The notes under the pieces were generated by a model. That model did not search any database. It was not told the DNA's origin and saw only the letters and a program-made list of their open reading frames with translations. 5,707 nt of DNA, from positions 1 to 5,707 of the forward strand of contig SKPR01000148.1 of the NCBI GenBank assembly GCA_007119455.1, in the 5' to 3' direction. This stretch comes from Candidatus Brevefilum sp. (GTDB taxonomy: Bacteria > Chloroflexota > Anaerolineae > Anaerolineales > Anaerolineaceae). Shown piece by piece: positions 1-5,296 of the stretch (the stretch's first letter is position 1; each line of letters begins with the position of its first letter). Made by a program: the position numbers and the translations under genes.

Positions 1-131
1 AGAAAGTTTATATGATTGGCTACTACAATTAACGGCCCTTTATGCGGGAGTTTGTCCAACTCGCTGGCATCGATTTTGAGTAAGATATGCAGTAAAAACT
101 TTAAAATATGATTGAAGAGGCATTCAAGCAT
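1..131 (-). CDS. PlsC-like 1-acyl-glycerol-phosphate acyltransferase, N-terminal fragment
   Basis: Partial gene cut by the left window edge; 43 codons are visible. The fragment has a hydrophobic N-terminus (residues 5-20), then a short polar linker and the segment GPLIVVANHINF (residues 32-43). That segment matches the strand plus catalytic His block (NHx4D, motif I) of the PlsC/lysophospholipid acyltransferase family; N39 and H40 are visible and the Asp would lie just past the edge. Family members acylate lysophosphatidic acid to phosphatidic acid at the inner membrane face. The start is taken as the ATG at 131, five bases after the stop of the lipid kinase gene. An in-frame GTG at 140 would overlap that stop by four bases (GTGA) and is an alternative; neither has a strong Shine-Dalgarno sequence. 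The tight spacing implies cotranscription and probably translational coupling with the kinase. The family call is fairly firm, but substrate and full length cannot be judged. Confidence 0.72.
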   Translation of the reverse strand, partial: MLECLFNHILKFLLHILLKIDASELDKLPHKGPLIVVANHINF

Positions 132-136
132 TGATT

Positions 137-1060
137 TCACTCAAAAACCAGTTGTAGTTTTTGCGGCAATACTCGGATGTCAAGTTCCTGGCCAGCCTCA
201 CAGATTGTTTCACCATCGGCATGCACCGGCAATTTTCCCTTCAGGGCTGTAACCTGAATATTCTGAGTTGAGGGCATTTTAATGGCTGGATGATCTTTCT
301 GAGTCCCCTTCATTACTTTGGGAAACAGTCCCAAAATCTGTAGCCTCGTCAGGTGGCCGGCAATACAAAGATTCAGCACCCCATCGTCCTGTAATGCGTC
401 TGGAGCAAATAAGAAAGAACCGCCCATGCGGCATCCGTTCATAATCGAGACCATCAGACAAGGCTGTTCGATCACTTCATCGTCAATCTCAATCCTCAAC
501 AGCGGCTCTTTGTAATATAAAAAGATCGTTTTTAGCGCCGCAATAATATATCCCGCAATGCCGCCGATAAAAGGGGGGAGTTTGGCAGCTTCAAACCCGA
601 CCACGGTATCAAAACCAATCCCGACACCATTACCAAAAAAGCGGCCATCCGGGTAATCCCCCCCCGTGACCATGCCGATATCAATCAAACGGGATTGGCC
701 ATCCACCAATAATTTACAGGCTGATTCCAGATCCTGGGGAATACCCATGCCATAGGAAAAATCGTTCCCGCGACCGACCGGCAAAACGGCCAGATGTGAT
801 GTTAATTGACCCCCATTAGACGCCTGCATCAAACCATTGATCACTTCATTCACAGTGCCATCACCGCCGACAGCCACGACGGTGGCATACCCATTTGATC
901 CGGCTTCATGCGCCAGTCCGATGGCTTGCCCGGGAAATTCGGTTAAAATCAGATCATAATCGACCCCAAATTGTGCGAAATAGGCTTCAATCTCAGGCAG
1001 CGCACTTTTAGCTGCACCTCGTCCGGCAGTTGGGTTTAGAATTACACAATGTTTAGGCAA
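137..1060 (-). CDS. YegS/DgkB-family diacylglycerol (lipid) kinase
   Basis: 307-residue soluble protein of the diacylglycerol/sphingosine/ceramide kinase-like superfamily, close to the usual length of about 300. Visible motifs are the nucleotide-binding NPTAGRG at 9-15, the signature VGGDGTVNEV at 64-73, LPVGRGNDF at 93-101, DIG at 127-129, GIGFDTVV at 147-154, a DDG at 225-227 in the Mg-site region of the C-terminal beta-sandwich, and ADGE at 281-284 with the likely catalytic acidic residue. The family uses ATP to phosphorylate a membrane lipid, typically diacylglycerol to phosphatidic acid; the exact lipid cannot be read from sequence. The start is TTG at 1060, supported by AGGAG six bases upstream, and no in-frame ATG competes nearby. 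It lies 88 bases downstream of rsmE and 5 bases upstream of a PlsC-like gene. The acyltransferase neighbour supports a role in phospholipid synthesis or recycling rather than secondary-metabolite phosphorylation. Confidence 0.9.
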   Translation of the reverse strand: MPKHCVILNPTAGRGAAKSALPEIEAYFAQFGVDYDLILTEFPGQAIGLAHEAGSNGYATVVAVGGDGTVNEVINGLMQASNGGQLTSHLAVLPVGRGNDFSYGMGIPQDLESACKLLVDGQSRLIDIGMVTGGDYPDGRFFGNGVGIGFDTVVGFEAAKLPPFIGGIAGYIIAALKTIFLYYKEPLLRIEIDDEVIEQPCLMVSIMNGCRMGGSFLFAPDALQDDGVLNLCIAGHLTRLQILGLFPKVMKGTQKDHPAIKMPSTQNIQVTALKGKLPVHADGETICEAGQELDIRVLPQKLQLVFE

Positions 1061-1066
1061 CGTCTA

Positions 1067-1071
1067 CTCCT
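1067..1071 (-). promoter_or_regulatory. Shine-Dalgarno deciding a TTG start
   Basis: AGGAG on the minus strand, six bases before the TTG codon at 1060. This spacing decides the non-ATG start of the lipid kinase. The nearby ATG (about 16 bases upstream of the TTG) is in another frame. Confidence 0.8.
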
Positions 1072-1075
1072 GTCA

Positions 1076-1090
1076 TAATGATCACCATTA
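1076..1090. repeat. Small inverted repeat upstream of the lipid kinase
   Basis: TAATG-ATCAC-CATTA: perfect 5-base arms around a 5-base centre, lying 16-30 bases upstream of the lipid kinase start. This 88-base gap (1061-1148) between rsmE and the kinase is AT-rich. It also holds a weak minus-strand promoter-like pair, TTGAAA at 1119-1114 and TATTAA at 1093-1088, whose 20-base spacer is too long for comfort. The repeat could be an operator for an internal promoter, but an arm of five AT-rich bases can easily arise by chance. Confidence 0.2.
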
Positions 1091-1148
1091 ATAACCCTTA
1101 ACACAAAAATAAGTTTCAAAATCACATCACTGGCATAATCTGAGCAAA

Positions 1149-1892
1149 CTAAAGCTCACCCAGCTCATACAGCACCAATGCCGGCAATACCACCGCCGCA
1201 GTCTCCATGCGTAAAATACGGGCCCCCAAAGAGATGATGGCGCAGCCCTCCTTCTCTGCCAGCAGGATTTCTTCTTTAGCAAAGCCCCCTTCCGGGCCGA
1301 TAAAAAGCGCAACCTTCTCGAACTGATTTTTTCTGATCAGATCACGAAGCGAATCTCCTTGAGCTTGAGCTTCTTCATAGGCAATCAGTCTTAAGTCATG
1401 TTGCTCCTTAGATTCAGCAAAACATGCCGCAAGTGGTTTTGGGGGGTTGAGTACTGGCAGCCTTCCCCTATGCGATTGCTCGGCAGCTTCCCGGATTATC
1501 CGCACCCAACGATCAAACTTGTTTCTGGATAAAGTTGTCTTTTTGACAATGGTGCGGGCTGAAACGAAGGGCAGAAAAGCGGACACACCGATCTCTGTCC
1601 CTTTTTGTAAAATCCATTCGACCTTTTCGCGATGGGTCAGGCCAAAGTATAAAGATAATCCGGTTTCCGGCTCTGCATCAGCAGAGTCGGTTGTCAGGAT
1701 TTTTCCAGTCACCCTGGGGGAATCCCGATCAATGGAAAGGGAAACCTTGTAAATTGATCCGGAATTATCGAGCACAGCGACCACATCGTCATCTTTTAAA
1801 CGCAACACATTGACGATTTGATGTGAGATATCAGAAGGAAATCTCACCTGATCTGAATTAATTTGAGCGGGGTCTAAAAAGAAATGATGCAT
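1149..1892 (-). CDS. rsmE: 16S rRNA (uracil1498-N3)-methyltransferase RsmE
   Basis: 247 residues, the normal length for RsmE (about 245). It is a SAM-dependent SPOUT-class enzyme that methylates N3 of U1498 in 16S rRNA within assembled 30S subunits. An N-terminal PUA-like domain (about 1-70) begins MHHFFLDP and contains HQIVNVLRLKDDD. The C-terminal trefoil-knot domain carries the family motifs: KGTEIG at 97-102, RW followed by EAAEQSHR at 136-142, IGPEGGF at 198-204 and LGARILRMETA at 222-232. The last is usually LRTETA, so Thr is replaced by Met, a mild variation. The start is the ATG at 1892; an in-frame TAA lies just upstream, so no longer start is possible. A GAGG at 1911-1908 sits 15 bases from the ATG, farther than usual. 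It is the first visible gene of a minus-strand series that continues into the lipid kinase and acyltransferase genes, and is divergent from the YhhQ-family transporter. Confidence 0.95.
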   Translation of the reverse strand: MHHFFLDPAQINSDQVRFPSDISHQIVNVLRLKDDDVVAVLDNSGSIYKVSLSIDRDSPRVTGKILTTDSADAEPETGLSLYFGLTHREKVEWILQKGTEIGVSAFLPFVSARTIVKKTTLSRNKFDRWVRIIREAAEQSHRGRLPVLNPPKPLAACFAESKEQHDLRLIAYEEAQAQGDSLRDLIRKNQFEKVALFIGPEGGFAKEEILLAEKEGCAIISLGARILRMETAAVVLPALVLYELGEL

Positions 1893-1899
1893 AACACGG

Positions 1900-1905
1900 T
1901 ATACT
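1900..1905 (+). promoter_or_regulatory. Candidate -10 element for the YhhQ-family gene
   Basis: TATACT, one mismatch from TATAAT, lies in the 41-base gap between the divergent rsmE and transporter genes. It would place transcription start near 1912 and give a leader of about 22 bases. No recognisable -35 hexamer is found at the proper distance, which would fall inside rsmE. The element overlaps a GGTA-TACT-TACC inverted repeat (1898-1909), so an operator function is conceivable but unproven. Confidence 0.33.
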
Positions 1906-1923
1906 TACCTCAACTTAAATAAC

Positions 1924-1929
1924 GGAGAG
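1924..1929 (+). promoter_or_regulatory. Shine-Dalgarno of the YhhQ-family gene
   Basis: GGAGAG ends four bases before the ATG at 1934 and fixes that codon as the start. Confidence 0.75.
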
Positions 1930-1933
1930 CTTC

Positions 1934-2668
1934 ATGGAAAAAGTAGTCGATTACACAAAAACTAAAACCTTCAAATACCTCGATATGATTACGGTGGTGT
2001 TTGTACTCGTTCTGGTTCTCAGCAATATCGCTTCCTCAGCCAAGATCATCGATTGGGGCATCAGCCTGGGGCCGATCCCATTGAGTTTTGATGCTGGTAC
2101 AATCCTGTTTCCGATCAGCTACATCATTGGTGACCTGATTACTGAGGTTTATGGCTATAAACCTGCCCGACGCATTATTTGGATCGGCTTTGGAGCTCTG
2201 GCCATGAGCGCGATCGTTTTTTGGGTTGTCCAGGTGCTCCCCGGTGAAGCCACCTGGGAGGCCATGGTTGGCCAGGAAACTTACGACCAGATCCTGGGCA
2301 GTATGAGCAATGGTGCCATCATCATCGCCAGCATGGCGGGTTATTTTGCCGGCTCATTTTCCAATGCCATTATGATGGCGGTCATGAAGGTCATGACCAA
2401 GGGCAGGATGCTCTGGTCACGCACCATCGGCAGCACCATTGTTGGGCAGGCCTTCGACACCTATGTCTTCATTTTTGTGGCTTCAGCCCTGGGGGTTTTT
2501 CCCTGGAGCCTGTTTTGGAGCCTGACCATCACCAATTATATCTTTAAAGTGGTCACGGAATCAGCTGTTACACCACTAACTTACCTGGCCGTCAATTCCC
2601 TCAAACGCCTGGAGGGTGTGGACATTTTTGACGACGATACCAACCTGTCGCCCTTCAAATTTGATTGA
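1934..2668 (+). CDS. yhhQ: Queuosine-precursor transporter, YhhQ/VUT family
   Basis: 244-residue polytopic inner-membrane protein of the YhhQ (Vut_1) family, which imports queuosine precursors such as preQ0 or preQ1 for tRNA wobble modification. Hydrophobic segments lie roughly at 18-36, 48-68, 80-101, 125-151, 165-188 and 190-222. The two family signatures are clear: GDLITEVYGYKPARR at 66-80, between the second and third segments, and WSRTIGSTIVGQAFDT at 161-176. The C-terminal tail (223-244) is acidic (DIFDDD) and probably cytoplasmic. The start at ATG 1934 has a good Shine-Dalgarno sequence. The gene stands alone on the plus strand, divergent from rsmE and convergent with rsmI. No queuosine biosynthesis gene is visible here, so whether this organism makes or only salvages the base is unknown. 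No preQ1 riboswitch could fit in the roughly 20-base leader. The family call is strong; the precise substrate is inferred from the family. Confidence 0.9.
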   Translation: MEKVVDYTKTKTFKYLDMITVVFVLVLVLSNIASSAKIIDWGISLGPIPLSFDAGTILFPISYIIGDLITEVYGYKPARRIIWIGFGALAMSAIVFWVVQVLPGEATWEAMVGQETYDQILGSMSNGAIIIASMAGYFAGSFSNAIMMAVMKVMTKGRMLWSRTIGSTIVGQAFDTYVFIFVASALGVFPWSLFWSLTITNYIFKVVTESAVTPLTYLAVNSLKRLEGVDIFDDDTNLSPFKFD

Positions 2669-2671
2669 ACA

Positions 2672-3340
2672 TCACCCGCGTTTTCCCTCAATCACCACGG
2701 TGTATTCGCCCCGTGGTGTCTCTGTTTGCAACATCACTGATAATTCCTGCAACGACCCCCGGTAAACCGACTCAAACTTCTTTGTCAGGTCATTGGCAAT
2801 TACAGCGGGTCGATCACCCAGCACGGCCAGGGCATCTTCCAGGAATGCGGTGATCCGATGTGGGCTTTCATAGTAGATTTGCGTATGGGGAGAGTCAGCA
2901 TCCTCAGCTATAAATCGCTGACGGGCACCACTTTTTCTCGGTGGGAACCCCTTGAAGGTAAAACTATGCGCCGGTAATCCTGATAATGTCAATGCCATCA
3001 CCACGGCTGATGGCCCTGGGATGGCTGTCACCGGGATATCGTGTTCAATTGCCGCCTTTACCAGCGAATAACCCGGGTCTGAGATACCCGGCGTCCCGGC
3101 GCTGGTGACAACAGCCACTGATTCACCATCCAGAAGCCTTTCCAGTAATTTTGGAACAACCTTTTTCTCATTAAAGGCATGATAACTCTTTTGCGGCTTG
3201 TGAATATCATAGTGGATAAGCAGAATTGAAGTTTTACGGGTGTCTTCACTGGCAATCAGATCCACTGAACGCAGCACCTCTAAAGCTCGCAAAGTGATAT
3301 CTCCCAGATTGCCAATCGGCGTAGCCACCAGATAAAGCAT
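2672..3340 (-). CDS. rsmI: 16S rRNA (cytidine1402-2'-O)-methyltransferase RsmI, short form
   Basis: 222 residues of the tetrapyrrole-methylase-like superfamily. The enzyme 2'-O-methylates C1402 of 16S rRNA using SAM. Motifs in order are LVATPIGNLGDIT at 4-16, SEDTRKT at 31-37, AGTPGISDPG at 81-90, IPGPSAVVMAL at 107-117, GFPPR at 131-135, YESPHR at 157-162 and PRGEYTVVIEG at 209-219. The position before AGTP is usually Asp (SDAGTP) and here is Ser (TSAGTP). The protein ends just after the methylase fold; the E. coli enzyme is about 286 residues and carries a C-terminal helical extension that is absent here. I chose the ATG at 3340 because it gives the family's usual N-terminus (MLYLVATPIGN) and has GGAGAG ten bases upstream. 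In-frame ATGs at 3358 and 3403 would overlap the preceding HAD gene. The HAD stop lies four bases upstream, implying one transcript. The gene ends 3 bases from the convergent transporter gene. Confidence 0.93.
   Translation of the reverse strand: MLYLVATPIGNLGDITLRALEVLRSVDLIASEDTRKTSILLIHYDIHKPQKSYHAFNEKKVVPKLLERLLDGESVAVVTSAGTPGISDPGYSLVKAAIEHDIPVTAIPGPSAVVMALTLSGLPAHSFTFKGFPPRKSGARQRFIAEDADSPHTQIYYESPHRITAFLEDALAVLGDRPAVIANDLTKKFESVYRGSLQELSVMLQTETPRGEYTVVIEGKRG
2693..2727 (+). terminator. Candidate intrinsic terminator for the YhhQ-family gene
   Basis: CACCACGG (2693-2700) and CCGTGGTG (2711-2718) form a perfect 8-bp GC-rich stem with a 10-base loop. TCTCTGTTT follows on the plus strand. 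It begins 25 bases after the transporter stop, inside the 3' end of rsmI. The T-run is interrupted, so termination may be weak. On the minus strand no T-tract follows, so it should not stop rsmI transcription. Because the bases also encode the conserved PRGEYTVV block of RsmI, part of the symmetry may be coincidental. Confidence 0.4.
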
Positions 3341-3344
3341 TGGC

Positions 3345-3968
3345 TCAGATCTCTCCATTGAGATGGGCCCTGACCATCTGGATGGCTTGTTGCGTATTGA
3401 CAAATTGCACCGCCTTCATCCCAAATTCTCGGGCTGCATTAATATTGACCACATAATCATCCAGCAAAAGCGAGGTTTCGGGCTCTGCGCCTAACCGATC
3501 AACAGCTAATTGAAAAATCGCCGGGTCGGGTTTGATCACACCTTCTTCAGCCGAAATGATGATCTCATCCACAAAATGATCGAGGTTATAGACATCTTCC
3601 ATCACACGTCGAGTCTGATCGCCGGCATTGGAAAGAATGGCTGTCTGGTAATTTTTCTGAACTTCAGCCATAAATTTAACCATCCCTTTATTCAGGTGCC
3701 GCTTTGAAAATAATCGCTGCCTCACATGCTGAATCAACTGAGGTTTGATATGCCATTTCTCAGCCATCATCGTCCATAAGTGGTCTTCGGTAATACGTCC
3801 CAGACAGATATCCTTGACCAGCTGTGATTCATTGGGGTTTTCAAGCATCTCGATGATCTCAGGTTCATCACCGAAGCCCAGGATCTTTTTCCAGCGATTC
3901 AACCATTTTAAGGTCGGTGTTTTAATGATGACGCCCCCAAAATCAAAGAATACCGTTTTAATTGCCAT
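3345..3968 (-). CDS. HAD-superfamily hydrolase (subfamily IA-like)
   Basis: 207-residue soluble haloacid-dehalogenase-fold protein. Motif I is FFDFGGVI (7-14) with nucleophile Asp9. The residue two places later, normally the general acid Asp, is Gly11, as in the DLGNV/DFGGV branch that includes YihX-like sugar phosphatases. Motif II is ILSNAG with Ser113; motif III is GVIKPD with Lys146; motif IV is LLLDDYVVNINAA with Asp170/Asp171 and Asn175. An alpha-helical cap lies at about 16-95. It is probably a small-molecule phosphatase, but the substrate cannot be predicted. I chose the ATG at 3968, which gives a typical N-terminus (MAIKTVFFDFGG). No clear Shine-Dalgarno precedes it; in-frame GTG and TTG codons upstream, the farthest at 4013, are alternatives but also lack one. 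An extended -10 promoter lies about 55 bases upstream. rsmI follows after four bases, so the two are almost certainly cotranscribed. Confidence 0.85.
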   Translation of the reverse strand: MAIKTVFFDFGGVIIKTPTLKWLNRWKKILGFGDEPEIIEMLENPNESQLVKDICLGRITEDHLWTMMAEKWHIKPQLIQHVRQRLFSKRHLNKGMVKFMAEVQKNYQTAILSNAGDQTRRVMEDVYNLDHFVDEIIISAEEGVIKPDPAIFQLAVDRLGAEPETSLLLDDYVVNINAAREFGMKAVQFVNTQQAIQMVRAHLNGEI

Positions 3969-4021
3969 AAACAACCAACATTTCACTATCAACAAATCAA
4001 TAAATTCAAACAACTTGGTTA

Positions 4022-4030
4022 ATTATATCA
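4022..4030 (-). promoter_or_regulatory. Extended -10 promoter for the HAD-rsmI pair
   Basis: On the minus strand the sequence reads TGATATAAT, a perfect extended -10 (TGnTATAAT). Transcription would start near 4015, leaving a leader of about 47 bases before the HAD ATG. There is no good -35 at 16-18 bases (TTATTT/TATTTT at best), which extended -10 promoters tolerate. It sits in the 108-base gap (3969-4076) between the permease and HAD genes. No clear terminator for the permease operon is visible in that gap. Confidence 0.6.
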
Positions 4031-4076
4031 ATGGATTGGCCCCGAAAATAATCAATTGACTCATTGCCAGCCATGA

Positions 4077-5285
4077 TTATTCGTAACTTTGAAATCGCAC
4101 GATCCCCAGCGTGGTGAAAACCAGGGCAAACAAAACCAAAACGCCAACGGCCGGAAGGACCTCCATAAGACCGGCACCACGCACCAGAAGATCTGTATAA
4201 GCCCGCATGGCCCATGTTGAGGGGAGGATCTGAACCACCTGTTGATAAAGCCTCGGTGTAATCTCCAGCGGATACCAGGCGCCGCCCAGGGCAGCAAGCC
4301 CCATTGCCAGGCCGACCACCACACTTCCAGCCTGCCCCCTTGTACGGACAAAGGTTGCCACCAGCATACCCAATCCAACCGTTGCCATGGCAAATGCCAG
4401 CGAAACAGCGATCAAGGCCAGGGGGTTTCGGCCCCAATTAACCCCGAAGAGCAGGATTCCCCCAATAAACAGAAGGGCCATCTGCACTAATCCCAGGGTG
4501 AGACGGGCGAGCAGTTTACCCCCAATGAGTGTAGCCCGAGAAGCTGGAGTGACCAGTAAACGGTGCATGGTCCCGCCCAACCGCTCAGAAGCAAACACTT
4601 CAGCTGCCCCTAATAAGGTTATTTGAACCCAGGTCACAATCTGGCCGGCCGAGGCCTGGTCAGCAGCCGTGGGTTGATTCTGGCGGAGCACTTCATCCAC
4701 ACCATTTCCAGACCAGATGACAATACCCTCTGCTGGCGGGTCTTCTGCCACTTGCAGTGAGGTATTAAACACATGATTGAAGAATTCCTGGGCTTCCTCT
4801 ACATCATCCACCAGGTTAGCATCTCGGGCCTGTGAAACTCCTTGATCCGCGATCAGCGCCGCAGCGCCAATCCGGCTGATGGCTCCCCGCACATATTGAT
4901 CGACGGCCTGGCTCGCTGTGGCTGCAGGCAGAATGTGTAAGTTGACGTGGGTTTGCTGACCTGCCATCAAATTTTGCGAGAAACCATCTGGAACTTCCAG
5001 GCCAAAGGCATTTTCAGGTAGGCTTTCCACGACCTCCGGAACCAGGTTGGTTTCGGCCAGAGCGTCTAACAAATTTTCAACCAGAGGTCCTCCGTCATAA
5101 TCGACAACATAAATCCTTGTCCTGAATTCCTGAGGTTCATCATTTTCCCCCGTCATTCCCTCCAGTCCAGCGCCAACTGCAGCCGTAAAGGTTAATGGAA
5201 GCACCAGGAAAAACAACAGTGAAATGGGATAAGCAAACTCAAGAATAATTTCCAGTCGAATGAGTGCAATCAGTTTTCGAAACAT
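4077..5285 (-). CDS. ABC-2 type exporter permease with large extracytoplasmic domain
   Basis: 402-residue membrane subunit of an ABC exporter of the ABC-2 permease type. One N-terminal membrane segment (about 18-38) is followed by a hydrophilic extracytoplasmic domain of about 170 residues (40-210). Five further segments follow at about 212-232, 262-282, 287-310, 318-337 and 376-394. The cytoplasmic loop SERLGGTMHRLLVTPASR (233-250), followed by GGKLLA, is the family's coupling-type signature between the second and third segments. AWYPLEITP and LPSTWAMRAYTDLL (336-367) match the conserved re-entrant region before the last helix. The start is the ATG at 5285, supported by GGAG five bases upstream; an in-frame ATG at 5324 would overlap the previous gene and has less support. 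The neighbouring upstream permease ends 11 bases away, so the two probably form a heterodimer with an ATPase encoded off the right edge. The cargo is unknown; drug, lipid, peptide or natural-product export are all possible for this family. Confidence 0.88.
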   Translation of the reverse strand: MFRKLIALIRLEIILEFAYPISLLFFLVLPLTFTAAVGAGLEGMTGENDEPQEFRTRIYVVDYDGGPLVENLLDALAETNLVPEVVESLPENAFGLEVPDGFSQNLMAGQQTHVNLHILPAATASQAVDQYVRGAISRIGAAALIADQGVSQARDANLVDDVEEAQEFFNHVFNTSLQVAEDPPAEGIVIWSGNGVDEVLRQNQPTAADQASAGQIVTWVQITLLGAAEVFASERLGGTMHRLLVTPASRATLIGGKLLARLTLGLVQMALLFIGGILLFGVNWGRNPLALIAVSLAFAMATVGLGMLVATFVRTRGQAGSVVVGLAMGLAALGGAWYPLEITPRLYQQVVQILPSTWAMRAYTDLLVRGAGLMEVLPAVGVLVLFALVFTTLGIVRFQSYE

Positions 5286-5290
5286 CTTTT

Positions 5291-5294
5291 CTCC
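5291..5294 (-). promoter_or_regulatory. Shine-Dalgarno deciding the permease start
   Basis: GGAG five bases upstream of the ATG at 5285, within the 11-base gap after the previous permease stop. It favours 5285 over the upstream in-frame ATG at 5324. Confidence 0.75.
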
Positions 5295-5296
5295 GG

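Noticed and set aside
2..79. Plus-strand open frame of 25 codons entering from the left edge
   Set aside because: It lies antisense to the PlsC-like N-terminus, which has a recognisable family motif and a start adjacent to the kinase stop. The plus-strand peptide shows no motif I recognise.
1141..1158. Inverted repeat TGAGC-AAACTAAA-GCTCA at the rsmE stop
   Set aside because: The stem is only five pairs and no T-run follows on the minus strand, so it is not a convincing terminator.
1906..1933. preQ1-type riboswitch ahead of the transporter gene
   Set aside because: The whole intergenic gap is 41 bases and the predicted leader about 22, too short for the aptamer, and no matching stem-loop pattern is seen.
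3341..3403. Longer RsmI N-terminus starting at 3403 or 3358
   Set aside because: The added residues have no family counterpart and overlap the end of the HAD gene. The ATG at 3340 gives the canonical N-terminus and has a usable Shine-Dalgarno sequence.
4006..4074. 22-codon minus-strand frame starting with ATG just after the permease stop
   Set aside because: No Shine-Dalgarno sequence and no recognisable motif; its end overlaps the extended -10 promoter of the HAD gene. It is most likely non-coding spacer.
3969..4076. Terminator for the permease operon in the 108-base gap
   Set aside because: Only short, weak complementarities (such as TGGC/GCCA) are present, with no stable stem followed by a T-run.
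4006..4437. Minus-strand frame of 143 codons overlapping the 3' part of the permease gene
   Set aside because: It lies in another frame of the same strand as a well-supported ABC-2 permease and is rich in Gly, Cys, Trp and Arg without family motifs, as expected of a shadow frame.
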